Assembly (NCBI RefSeq): GCF_900142775.1
Contig: NZ_FRCC01000001.1
Location: 558,001 to 622,000, forward strand
Origin: Flavobacterium flevense
Lineage (GTDB): Bacteria > Bacteroidota > Bacteroidia > Flavobacteriales > Flavobacteriaceae
Direction of reading: 5' to 3'
DNA length: 64,000 nt
Both the position numbers and the translations under genes were made by a program. Shown in pieces: positions 25,877 to 35,400 of the stretch. Every line of letters starts with the position of its first letter. Positions within the stretch are counted from its first letter, which is position 1. The notes beneath the pieces were generated by a model, which worked only from the letters and a program-made list of their open reading frames with translations, did no database searches and had not been told where the DNA came from.

Positions 25877-28189
25877 TTAAAATTTATATCTCAAATTTAA
25901 AGTTGTTGTCATACCAGTTCCAAGCACGTATTCGGCATCCAGCGCACGATATTGACTCACTGTTGGATAATAATAATTATTGAGTAAATTTTCTATTCCT
26001 AAATTCAAAGACCAATTTTTATTAAACGAATAACTTCCTGCAAAGTTTACTAAATTAACCGTTGCAATAGGCCCTTCGCTATTATTGTACTTGCCTTTGC
26101 TGTTCAGTTCAAAACGATCACGACAACCAGTATTAACCCAGGATAATTGTAAATTCCAATCAGCAGATGGCTTATAAGTAGCAAATGCAGTAGCTTTAGG
26201 CGGAGCAATACGGGAACCGTTAAGATAAACGGAACTTCCGTCATCAAATTTTGCTTTTCCTTCCACATAAGAATAACTTCCTCCAACATTGAACTGATCA
26301 GAAAAACGATAATCTAATGCTATTTCATATCCTTTAACATTTTCAGGTTCGCGTTGCGCTACTAAATAACCACCCACATCGACTAAGTTAGCACCTAATT
26401 TAGAAGTACTGATATAATAAGCTGCTGTTACATTCAGATTATACAATTTACTTGAAAAACCAACTTCGTAATTATTGGTAATTATAGGATCCGTTTCTAA
26501 ACTTTCGATAGTATTTTCATTAGCTCTCCTTAAAATTCGCCCCAATTCATTGATTGCAAATGCCTGCGAGAAACTCACAAACGGATTAAAAAACTCATAT
26601 TTATTAAAACGTAAACCGGCATTAAACATCGTAGCATTATAAGGAATTTTACCTCCTTCTACAAAAATACTTCCTGTATTATTTGCTCCTGTTGCAATGG
26701 TATTAAAATCATCAACACGAACTGTGGCATTTTCATAACGGATTCCTCCTTTGAAAATTAAATTTTCCAAAACATCCACTTTCAATTGTGCATAAGGAGC
26801 GATATTTAACATATCCATTTTCGGAATATAAACACGTCCATCAACCAAATCCTGAAAAGTAACATCATTCAATACATCCAGACCATATGTAATTTCCGAA
26901 GGTAAAGAAGCAATTGTAAAAGGAGTATTTAAATTGATACGGGTTCCGTTTTTATTCGAATTAATCATCGTTTGCCCCGGACCGTACCACGCTGAAGCAC
27001 TTTGTACATAACGATTCATAGATTGAAAAGAATTCAAATATGCCGAAACATCTAATTGAGTGGTTCTAAACAAATTGTTTTTAGAAAAAGTAAACATGAA
27101 ATTATGGTTGTACGGTGTCCCTGCATTTTCACCCGGTTCTGAACCTCGCACACCAATAGTTGGAGTTTGACCATACACTCCGGCCTGACTAATATATTTT
27201 GCTTTTTGAGTACTGCCGTAAAAATTATACACTACTTTGAAATTAGTATTTTCATCTAAATCATAACCTAATTTTACAAAAGCATTTGTCTGATAAGAAT
27301 TAGACAAACCATCAGTTTGTCCCAGAGGAGTTCCTTTAGCATCTCTTTGAAGTCCGGTATAATCATAAGATCCTCCAAGAACGTAACTGAACTTATTTTT
27401 TCTACCATTAAAAAATTGGGAAATACGATAACCAAAAGTTTCGTTACCATGAAGCGGATTAAAAGTAGTCCCCACTGTAGTCACTCCTTCAAAGCTATTA
27501 TATAAAGGACTTTTTTTAGTGATATAATTGATGATCCCTCCACCGGAACCATTTCCATAAATAGAAGTTGCTCCTTTTATCACCTCAATACGTTCAATTG
27601 CGTTAGCATCAATGGCACGAATGTCTCTGTTCCCATTCATCAATGGAGTCGATTGCGGAATTCCATCTATCAAAACCAAAACTTGTCTTCCTCGTAATGT
27701 TTGCCCTGAATTTGTGGCTTTATTCGTTGTGGTACCTAATCCCGGAATAACATTCCCTAAAATAGAAGACAAATTGCTGTTAATACTGCTTTGTTGTTGT
27801 ATTTCTTTCTGACTCATTATCGTTACCGAAGACGGAATTGTATTAATATTTTCCTGTTTTCTACCGGCAGTAATAACCACTTCATCAAGTTGGTTCTCTT
27901 TATTTAAAACAATAGTAACAGAATTTTGCTCTTCGGGATTTACAGTATAAGAAAGCAATTGGAAATCCGGAGCAGAAATTATAATGGTATTGTTTTTAAT
28001 TTCAGCATTTAAAACAGAAACTTCTCCTGAAAGATTTGTTGTTCCTATTATTTTATTATTGGAAGAAACGGCAGCGTTGGCAATTGGTTTTTTTGACTCA
28101 TTTTCAATTTTTAAACGCAGTGATTGTGCCTTTATATTAATAGTAAACAACACAAAAAAAGAGAACAGAAAAAGTAATTTGGAATTCAT
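25877..28189 (-). CDS. TonB-dependent siderophore-type receptor
   Basis: 770 residues from the ATG at 28189, which gives a clean signal peptide (MNSKLLFLFSFFVLFTINIKAQ); 28207 adds six residues before it. Order: signal peptide, a carboxypeptidase-regulatory-like domain (about 25-95), plug domain (DEVVITAGRKQENINTIPSS; QTLRGRQVLVLIDGIPQSTP; IERIEVIKGATSIYGNGSGGGIINYITKK), then a 22-strand barrel ending TTTLNLRYKF with the terminal Phe. FecA/ferrichrome-type receptor features. It forms an operon with the PepSY protein, pointing to ferric siderophore uptake; the ligand is unknown. Confidence 0.94.
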   Translation of the reverse strand: MNSKLLFLFSFFVLFTINIKAQSLRLKIENESKKPIANAAVSSNNKIIGTTNLSGEVSVLNAEIKNNTIIISAPDFQLLSYTVNPEEQNSVTIVLNKENQLDEVVITAGRKQENINTIPSSVTIMSQKEIQQQSSINSNLSSILGNVIPGLGTTTNKATNSGQTLRGRQVLVLIDGIPQSTPLMNGNRDIRAIDANAIERIEVIKGATSIYGNGSGGGIINYITKKSPLYNSFEGVTTVGTTFNPLHGNETFGYRISQFFNGRKNKFSYVLGGSYDYTGLQRDAKGTPLGQTDGLSNSYQTNAFVKLGYDLDENTNFKVVYNFYGSTQKAKYISQAGVYGQTPTIGVRGSEPGENAGTPYNHNFMFTFSKNNLFRTTQLDVSAYLNSFQSMNRYVQSASAWYGPGQTMINSNKNGTRINLNTPFTIASLPSEITYGLDVLNDVTFQDLVDGRVYIPKMDMLNIAPYAQLKVDVLENLIFKGGIRYENATVRVDDFNTIATGANNTGSIFVEGGKIPYNATMFNAGLRFNKYEFFNPFVSFSQAFAINELGRILRRANENTIESLETDPIITNNYEVGFSSKLYNLNVTAAYYISTSKLGANLVDVGGYLVAQREPENVKGYEIALDYRFSDQFNVGGSYSYVEGKAKFDDGSSVYLNGSRIAPPKATAFATYKPSADWNLQLSWVNTGCRDRFELNSKGKYNNSEGPIATVNLVNFAGSYSFNKNWSLNLGIENLLNNYYYPTVSQYRALDAEYVLGTGMTTTLNLRYKF

Positions 28190-28245
28190 TTTTAAAGCTT
28201 TTAACAAGACGGGATCTGGTTATTTTTATTTAGATTCATTCTCGG

Positions 28246-28277
28246 CAAAGATACTGTTATTCTATTTTTATTTACAA
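28246..28277 (-). promoter_or_regulatory. Promoter of the TonB receptor/PepSY operon
   Basis: Minus strand: TTG (complement of 28275-28277), 21-base spacer, TATCTTTG (complement of 28246-28253). Between the -7 box and the ATG lies a partial dyad, ATTTAGATTCATTCT (28228-28242), that could be a metal-regulator operator. Confidence 0.6.
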
Positions 28278-28345
28278 CAAATAGTTGCAAAAACTTTTTT
28301 CACCTGATTCCTCTCGCTTAATTACCTCTTTTATTTACAAAAAAA

Positions 28346-28373
28346 ACACCACAACTCAGTTGAATTGTGGCGT
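28346..28373 (-). terminator. Terminator after the RemB-like gene
   Basis: ACACCACAACTCA (28346-28358) and TGAATTGTGGCGT (28361-28373) form a stem with two mismatches. On the minus strand it is followed by a run of T from 28346 down to 28339. Confidence 0.75.
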
Positions 28374-28402
28374 ATGATGTCTAATACATTCATTATTTGC
28401 TA

Positions 28403-30538
28403 TCAATAATCAAAATACCAGTTAAAAATATCCGAACGTAATCCTATAGAAAACCAATTGGTACTTTCTTTCAACACTGTTGCTGTATTTTCCATTGGAT
28501 TAAAATCCCTGTAAATATAACTCGCAAAAAGTTTCAGATTAGTGGATGGATTAATCAAATACCCGCCTTGAATATCAGCCATGAAAAAATTAGTTTTGTT
28601 TCCTTGTCCCACTTTTACATCAGAATTAGCAAAACGCTCTTCATCATAATCACGATATATATTCCCTCCAAAATTTGAATTTGCACCTGAATCGGCAAAA
28701 TCAAATCCGCGTACTCCAACAGTAAATTTAGCATCTGCAAAAAATCTTCCTTTATGATAACGTGCAATAGCTAAAAACTCGCTGAAGTTTCCGCCCCATT
28801 GATGTCCTAAACTTTGATTGTTATGCCCGTAATTTGTAATAGGATCAGAATGGGAATACACATACGGACGAATTCTGTTGTATTCAACCTGAAGTAGCAA
28901 ATTATTTACATTAAAAGCATTGTAATATTTTGCTCCTAACTGATAACCGTATTTATTTTTCCAGCTATTATCACGTTCTTTAATATCTCCTAATGAGAAT
29001 TCATCTAAAATAAACTGCCCGTAAAAGTTAATTTGGTTATCCCATTTGTATTTAAAAGTCAGTCCCAACACAGCATTTCCTGACCTTGAAGAAGAACCAA
29101 ATTCCACCGAACGGTAAAAAATAATAGGATTGATAAAATTAGCATCAAAACCTCTGTCATTCGTATTTGCCCAAACTACCGATTCAAAAAATCCTAAATT
29201 CAATTTATTAGAAACATTCCAGCTTAAATAATGGTTGGCCATAAACTTGGTAGCATACGTCCTGTCTACCGTGACCTCCGGACGAACATCCTTAAGCCAC
29301 ATAAAAGTATTGGTGTATTTTAGTTTCCAAAATGTTGTATTTAATTTAAAATAAGGATAAGGACTGGCACCATCACCTTCTAACAAGGAGCGATAACCGT
29401 CTCCAATAAAATTCCTGCCATAGCCCAATTGTAAATCTAAAAATTTGCTTGGTGCAAAAATTAAATTGGCTTCCGCCAAAGGAAAATCATAGGCATCGGT
29501 TTTAAAATCTTTTGCAATTCCTATCCCCGGAATAATTGCCGGATTTCCGCCCGATGGTTTAATAGAACCTGCATACCGATTGTAATAATCTGCAAATCGT
29601 CCCTGACTTTCAAATATAGTGGTTAAAAATGTAAGTTTTTCTCCTAATCCACCTCTAAAATTAATGGCTCGTGTATTGACAAAGGTATTTATCGAATTGT
29701 TTCCGGAAGCTTTACCCAATTGCAAATCCAACACCGGATTTACCATGAACCAATAATCCTCACCACGAATTTCTACCGTATTTTCATTCCACAATTTCCT
29801 TGTCCACCATCCCGAAGTTTTTTTCTTTAATTTCTCATTCTCTTTCTTAAAATTATAATACTTAGAAACTTCAGCATACGAAAAAGGTTTAGAAGCCGTA
29901 TGGTTGTTACTGCCTACCTGATTTATCGCGCCATCAAATTGTGCATAATAACTATGCGAAAAAGGAATATTGAGATGACTTTCAAACTCGGGATTGTTGT
30001 ATTTTTTATAAACAATACTATCTAATTCCGTCAGTTGCTTAGTAGTATTTCTCAGAATATCAGCTTTAGCTAAATTTTCATTGGCAATAGTTTCAGCACT
30101 TTTTAAAGGAATTGCAATAGTAATGTTGTACTTAGAATATTCCGGTCTCCCATTGTAAGTGGCCGGAGTAATTTTTGGGAATTTTGCAAAAACACGTTTT
30201 GCTTCTTCAATTAATTTTTCATCAACAGCATTTACATAAATCACTTTAAAAGTACCTTTTTCATCTACTTCAAAAAGCACTTTTACATTTCCATTAAAAT
30301 TATTCTGAACCAAATCTTCAGGGACAACAAAATTTTGAAAGACAAAATCCTGAACTTCTGTATAAAAACAATTCTCTAAAGCCTTTCCTTCTAAATTTTC
30401 ACACCGTGGAAAAACAGGAAATCGTTGTGTATTCAAAACTGATTCTGAATTCAAATCCTGGTTTTGAGCATAACCCAACGCCGTAGAAAAACATGCAAAT
30501 AAAACCAAAAGGCTTTTTCTCATATCTATTTTCATCAT
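28403..30538 (-). CDS. remB: RemB-like gliding/surface protein with TonB-C-like N-terminal domain
   Basis: About 711 residues from the ATG at 30538, four bases after the deoC stop; ATGs at 30535 and 30523 are alternatives, and an upstream start at 30601 would overlap deoC. The signal peptide ends GYAQ. Residues about 60-150 (NVKVLFEVDEKGTFKVIYVNAVDEKL...) resemble the C-terminal domain of TonB. The remaining 500 residues form a large outer-membrane barrel of the Wzi/capsule-assembly type. Gene order sprA-gcvH-vanZ-deoC-this gene matches my memory of remB near sprA in Flavobacterium johnsoniae, where RemB contributes to motility. Barrel call firm, symbol less so. Confidence 0.72.
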   Translation of the reverse strand: MMKIDMRKSLLVLFACFSTALGYAQNQDLNSESVLNTQRFPVFPRCENLEGKALENCFYTEVQDFVFQNFVVPEDLVQNNFNGNVKVLFEVDEKGTFKVIYVNAVDEKLIEEAKRVFAKFPKITPATYNGRPEYSKYNITIAIPLKSAETIANENLAKADILRNTTKQLTELDSIVYKKYNNPEFESHLNIPFSHSYYAQFDGAINQVGSNNHTASKPFSYAEVSKYYNFKKENEKLKKKTSGWWTRKLWNENTVEIRGEDYWFMVNPVLDLQLGKASGNNSINTFVNTRAINFRGGLGEKLTFLTTIFESQGRFADYYNRYAGSIKPSGGNPAIIPGIGIAKDFKTDAYDFPLAEANLIFAPSKFLDLQLGYGRNFIGDGYRSLLEGDGASPYPYFKLNTTFWKLKYTNTFMWLKDVRPEVTVDRTYATKFMANHYLSWNVSNKLNLGFFESVVWANTNDRGFDANFINPIIFYRSVEFGSSSRSGNAVLGLTFKYKWDNQINFYGQFILDEFSLGDIKERDNSWKNKYGYQLGAKYYNAFNVNNLLLQVEYNRIRPYVYSHSDPITNYGHNNQSLGHQWGGNFSEFLAIARYHKGRFFADAKFTVGVRGFDFADSGANSNFGGNIYRDYDEERFANSDVKVGQGNKTNFFMADIQGGYLINPSTNLKLFASYIYRDFNPMENTATVLKESTNWFSIGLRSDIFNWYFDY

Positions 30539-30542
30539 AAAC

Positions 30543-31286
30543 TTAATACTCATTTTGGCTATTTTCTCCATTGACAATTGCTTTTGCAGCAGATGTACCA
30601 ATGCGTTTTACTCCTAACTTAATCATTGCAATCGCCTCCTGATAATTACGTACACCGCCGGCAGCTTTTACAGGAAGCGGTGAAGCATTTTCCAGCATCA
30701 TCATTACTGATGGAATTGTTGCTCCATTAGGTTCATTATTATTTGTCTGAAAAAAACCTGTTGAGGATTTTACAAAAACCCGGGCATAATCCGTTTCTTC
30801 AAAATTAGCAATCACAATATTTTTTATCAAAGCTGACAACTGAATAATTTGCTTATCCGTCAAAGCGGCAACTTCAATAATCCATTTTATTATTTTATTA
30901 TTAGCTAATGCTAATTGAGTTCCTCTCAGGATTTCTTCTTTAACTAAATTTGTTTCCCCTTTTTTGAAAGCCTCATAATTGCATACAAAATCCAATTCAT
31001 CAGCTCCATCTGCAATGGCCTGAGTGGCTTCTGCCAACTTATCTTCGATAGCTGATTTTCCCAGCGGAAAGTCGATTACTGTTCCTGTCTGGACATTTGA
31101 ACCGGCTTCAGAAATCATTTTACGGGCTAAAGCAACCATTTCCGGACGAATCATAATTAGTTTAAAACCTTCCTCAATGGCTTCTTTAATAAAATGTTCT
31201 GCCACAGCCTGGTTTTGACTTTCATCAAGTTCAGCCTGCGAAGCAGTTTTTAAATAAGTAGAATCTAAAAATAACCGAATATCCAT
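30543..31286 (-). CDS. deoC: Deoxyribose-phosphate aldolase
   Basis: 247 residues, a TIM barrel. Converts 2-deoxyribose 5-phosphate to glyceraldehyde 3-phosphate and acetaldehyde in the cytoplasm. Key pieces: DSTYLK near the start, GADELDFVCNYEAFKKGE, the Schiff-base lysine region ARVFVKSSTGF and KAAGGVRNYQEA with phosphate-binding glycines. Start ATG at 31286 gives the expected N-terminus. A -7 box TATTTTTG (complement of 31319-31326) lies upstream. It is followed at once by the RemB-like gene, a pairing with no obvious metabolic logic. Confidence 0.95.
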   Translation of the reverse strand: MDIRLFLDSTYLKTASQAELDESQNQAVAEHFIKEAIEEGFKLIMIRPEMVALARKMISEAGSNVQTGTVIDFPLGKSAIEDKLAEATQAIADGADELDFVCNYEAFKKGETNLVKEEILRGTQLALANNKIIKWIIEVAALTDKQIIQLSALIKNIVIANFEETDYARVFVKSSTGFFQTNNNEPNGATIPSVMMMLENASPLPVKAAGGVRNYQEAIAMIKLGVKRIGTSAAKAIVNGENSQNEY

Positions 31287-31383
31287 TAATTATTGATTTA
31301 ATAAAACTGCTTTGTTCACAAAAATACATTTAATCCTATTTTAAAATTCTTTTTAAGCAGGTTTTTATTTTATTATTAGAAAA

Positions 31384-31588
31384 CTCGTTGGGTGTAATTA
31401 GTTTTTGATGATAATTTTTCGTCAGTTCGAGTAATCCCGTTTTCGGACGGGATTGTATCGAGAACAAGAAAAATTTAATTAAAAACGGTTCTCGATACAT
31501 TTTTTGTTTCGTCCCGTCCCGATGTTTCGGGATCGGGACTGCACAAAAAATACTCGAACTGACGTTTTTAATAATTACACCCAATGGG
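31384..31588. repeat. Nested palindromic intergenic element (about 205 bp)
   Basis: Fills most of the 342-base gap between deoC and the vanZ-like gene. Nested perfect arms: TTGGGTGTAATTA (31388-31400) with 31572-31584; CGTCAGTTCGAGTA (31420-31433) with 31551-31564; then three internal hairpins: TCCCGT (31435-31440) with ACGGGA (31447-31452); TGTATCGAGAAC (31454-31465) with 31488-31499; GTCCCGTCCCGA (31511-31522) with 31527-31539. No coding potential is credible: the open frames here on both strands are made by the palindrome. Probably a MITE- or REP-like mobile remnant. Confidence 0.8.
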
Positions 31589-31600
31589 TTAATTACAATA

Positions 31601-31624
31601 AAAAATCCCGCCGAAGCAGGATTT
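31601..31624 (-). terminator. Terminator after the vanZ-like gene
   Basis: AAATCCCGC (31603-31611), loop CGAA, GCAGGATTT (31616-31624), one mismatch. The minus strand continues into a run of T, 5 bases after the vanZ-like stop. Confidence 0.85.
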
Positions 31625-31628
31625 CTAT

Positions 31629-32009
31629 TTATTCAGAGTTTTTATTTTTTTCTAAAAAAGCAATAGTTAAAACAGCCAATAAGGAGCCGCTTGTATTGGC
31701 AAAAACATCTAAAGGATCACCGCTTCTGTATGTTGTAAGATAGTTTTGGAACAGTTCTATTGCGATACCAAAAAGGAAAGCCATCAAAAAAACTATTTTT
31801 AAAAGCTTAGCCTGGCTTTGTTTTTTAAAGTAAAAACGAAGCGCATAAAACCATAACGCACTAAATACAAAATAAAAAAAAGCATGAACGAATTTATCGA
31901 CATAAGGAATTGTTATTGCAGGAAGCTCACTCATTCGAACCAAACACATGTACAGAATAATTCCTGTCCATAAGAGAGCAATTCCTAAACAAATTTTCTT
32001 AAGCACCAA
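31629..32009 (-). CDS. VanZ-like membrane protein
   Basis: 126 residues with four hydrophobic segments (about 6-22, 38-57, 70-88, 102-120). PYVDKFVHAFFYFVFSALWFYAL, GIAIELFQNYLTTYRSGDPLDVFANTSGSLLA are VanZ family motifs (the conserved E-x-Q and DxxAN). The biochemical function of such stand-alone proteins is unknown; the name comes from a teicoplanin resistance gene and should not be read as resistance here. It overlaps the end of gcvH by 11 bases and ends at a terminator. Confidence 0.88.
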   Translation of the reverse strand: MVLKKICLGIALLWTGIILYMCLVRMSELPAITIPYVDKFVHAFFYFVFSALWFYALRFYFKKQSQAKLLKIVFLMAFLFGIAIELFQNYLTTYRSGDPLDVFANTSGSLLAVLTIAFLEKNKNSE

Positions 32010-32379
32010 TCAATTCTTTATATCCTTCAGCTGTTAATAATGTATCAAATTCAGCTAAATCTGAAACTTTTATTTTAATCATCCATCCTGCTCCATAAGG
32101 ATCTGTGTTTACTAATTCAGGATCGTCTTCTAATCCGGTATTGAATTCCACAATCTCGCCGGATAAAGGTAAAAACAAATCAGAAACTGTTTTTACTGCT
32201 TCAACAGTACCAAAAACTTCATCTTTTTCTAATGTTTGATCTAAAGTTTCTACTTCAACATAAACAATATCACCTAACTCTTTTTGAGCAAAATGTGTGA
32301 TTCCTACTGTTGCAATATCTCCTTCTAAACTCACCCATTCGTGATCTTTAGTGTATTTTAAACCTGCTGGTATACTCAT
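31999..32379 (-). CDS. gcvH: Glycine cleavage system H protein
   Basis: 126 residues from the ATG at 32379, the normal GcvH length; the upstream start at 32427 would prepend 16 unrelated residues and overlap the -7 box. KYTKDHEWVSLEGDIATVGITHFAQKELGDIVYVEV and GTVEAVKTVSDLFLP, with the lipoylated Lys in EAVK, are diagnostic. It carries the aminomethyl group between the P, T and L proteins; those genes are not in this window. A -7 box TACATTTG (complement of 32416-32423) lies 36 bases upstream. Confidence 0.96.
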   Translation of the reverse strand: MSIPAGLKYTKDHEWVSLEGDIATVGITHFAQKELGDIVYVEVETLDQTLEKDEVFGTVEAVKTVSDLFLPLSGEIVEFNTGLEDDPELVNTDPYGAGWMIKIKVSDLAEFDTLLTAEGYKELIGA

Positions 32380-32460
32380 AGTAATAATAATTGATGTATG
32401 ATAATTATTTTTTTGCAAATGTAACAATCTTCAAATTAAATCCCGTTTAGATTATGCAAA

Positions 32461-35400
32461 TTAATTCCCAAAATTATATCGAAGCGTAATTCCTGAACGG
32501 ATATTTGTTATAGGAAATGAAGTTGATATAACGGCCTTAGAAAATGAATGATCATAATAAAAAATTGCTGTTAGATTTTTACTGAACGAATAGTCAGCTG
32601 TAACTTTCAAAGACCATAAATTTTGTCCGCCTGCTAATTGATTGTTATCATAATCTAAATAACGTACAATGGTTTGATTGTTTCTATAGGACAAATCGGC
32701 TTTCAGATTAATATCTCCTTTAATTACACCGGTAGGATTATCAGCCAGTCTTGAAGTAAAAACAACATTTTTAAAACGATATCCTAATCCCACAATGTAT
32801 TCTACTCCTTTTACCTCAGTCAATAAATTATTATCAAAACTCATCGATAAAGCACGGTCTTTTTTAATTTCAGTCAGGAGTTTTAAGGAGTTTTTCAACT
32901 CAAAATCCATACGAACCAGCGGGCTAAATTGTTCCACTAAATTCACATTAGAAATAAGCATTTTATTGTAAAAATTACCATTATCATCTGTTCCCGAAGC
33001 ATTATTGTCATAATCAAAATTAGAACGGTATTGATTGATGGTATAAGAAGCTCTGTAAGCATGCTGCAAAGAGAATCTTTTAAAGTTCTTTTTAAACATA
33101 CCATAACGCATCAATCCGTTGTATTTTACGGACCAGTTAGGAATAGGAAAACTTCTAAAAATACCCGTAGAAACGCTATTGGCATCAGCTCCTGTATATG
33201 CTGCCATAAATGCCGGCAATAATACCGCCTGATTATTTTTACCGTAGCCTTTAGGGAATCCATCATCATCTAAATTAGCCGGATTCTGGACATCAATACC
33301 TCTTTCTGTAGCTAATCGATTTGCAATTAACAGCCTGTTTACTCTAAAATCATCAAAAGCTGCAGACTCCATTTCATTACTGGTAGAAAACGCCGTTTTG
33401 ATTAATACCATAGAAATAGAAAACATTCCGTAATTATATGGAGAACGGGAATTGTACGTTCCATCAGGTGATACATCATATTGCTCAGAAAAATTTTCAG
33501 AAATGGATCGGTCCATGGTCAAATCAATTTTTAAATCAGGGAACAAATCTACATTGGCGGTAGCCTTTAATACTTTATTACTCACCTGAGTATAATTTTG
33601 ACTAAACTCCTGAAAATTGGTCAACCAGCCATTTTTAGCCGCTTCATAACGCACATCATCCTGACTTCCAAAAATAAATCCTAACGAAGGTCTCGAAGAA
33701 CCTAAGAAACCAATACTTGGTGTATATCCTGGTAAAAACGTACCACTGTTTTCAGTATAATTAATCTGGATATTCTTAACGCTGGTTAAAACTCCTATTA
33801 ATCCGTCAGTAAACATATTTCCTTCAGCTTGCGGTTTTACTGGAGCACTCGTAATTTTTTGTCCTGGTTTAGGTGCTACAGCGGGTGCTCTTCTAACAGG
33901 AGCTTTTTTAGACAAACCTAAATACTTGTACAGCATATCCATATTGAAACTGGCATTCAGATTATTAGTCCTTGCATTTTGAACTGCATTTCCCAGATTG
34001 TAACCTGTACCATCAACTACTATTTCAGACAGTGCATTGGCTGATTTTTGCCAACTATAATCTCCCGTATAAGAATAATTTGCTTTTACAAAACTTAACA
34101 ACGGAATCTTATTAATTGGAATATCATAATTCAACACAATTTGTTGTGTATGCTGGTTAGGGTCTCCAATATCCCAATAACTATCCCAAATAGAGAAATC
34201 TTCAATAGGCTGATCATCCTGATCTAAATAATTTTTAACCAAATTATTTGTAGACGCAGCATAACTGAATTTTAATGATTTTGTCAAATTAAAATTAAAA
34301 CCATAATTGTAATTAAATCCAAAATTTCTTCTGTACAATGGGTCTAATTCAAGTCCGGGAACATTTTCTACCTGTCTAAATTGCTGACGGTTGTACTGCC
34401 TGTTAATATTGGTATTAAAAGTAATATTAGACGGTAAATAGTTAAAATTAAAATCGCTCAACAGTTTCCAATAAGTACTTTTTTTCATGAATTTTGTCTT
34501 CTTGAAAGGCTCTACTGGCTTATTATCAAAAGTATAAGCATAATCTACTGAAGTACTTGCCTGTTGATCCAGATAATCTTCAATTTCATAATCATGACGC
34601 TCAACCTTATTGAAAGATTGAGAGAAAGTAAAGTTTTCAGGATCATAAACATGAGGTTTTTGCTCTGCTCCTCTTTGTTTTCTTACACCTATAAAATTGA
34701 TGCTTGTACGTTTTGTATAATCTATGGCTCTGTTTCTCAAATTAGCTCTGTCGCTGGCATCGTCTGTTTCTCTTAAAAGCTGTTTTAACTTAATATCCTG
34801 ATTAAACGGATCGTATTCCGGCTTAATTGTTTCTTCTCCCACACTATAATTAAAAGGCAGGTTAACTCCCCATTTGTTAGGCAATAATTTACCTAAATTC
34901 AAATTGGTTACAATATTATACTGCTGAATATCTTCTCTGCTTCTTTCATTTGGTCCCTGTTCGATAGTACCAAATCCCACAGTACTCATTTTACCTGTTG
35001 CAGAAACGGTTGCAAAATCGGCAAAATTAGCATCTACATTCAATACCGCAGCCATACCGCCATGATTATCCATATCAGCTAAACGAAGTTCATTAAACCA
35101 AACTTCCCCTTTAACATCCTGATGCAATTCATTGTTCTTAATTCCTACCATCAAAGTACGCACCAGTCCAAAATTAGGATTTCCTTTAATTCCCAGACGT
35201 AGTTTATTTGGTTTATTACTTAGATTACCATCCAGCTCATCTTCGTTTTTATAATAAATCCCATCCAGTGGAAGCGTACTTAAATCTACTCCCATGGCTT
35301 CAATCTTTAACTTTGTTAATAGTTCTAAAGACAAATCTATTTCATTGGCATCAGGCCAAACTTGTTCTGCTGTATAAACACAATTACCATCAGTGGTTTT

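Noticed and set aside
31336..31743. Open reading frames on both strands (82 and 79 codons) in the deoC-vanZ gap
   Set aside because: They are created by the nested palindrome, have low-complexity mirrored sequences, no start signals and run into the vanZ-like gene in another frame.
31629..32009. Glycopeptide resistance from the VanZ-like gene
   Set aside because: VanZ-like proteins are common house-keeping membrane proteins; no vanA/vanB-type genes are present and it overlaps gcvH.
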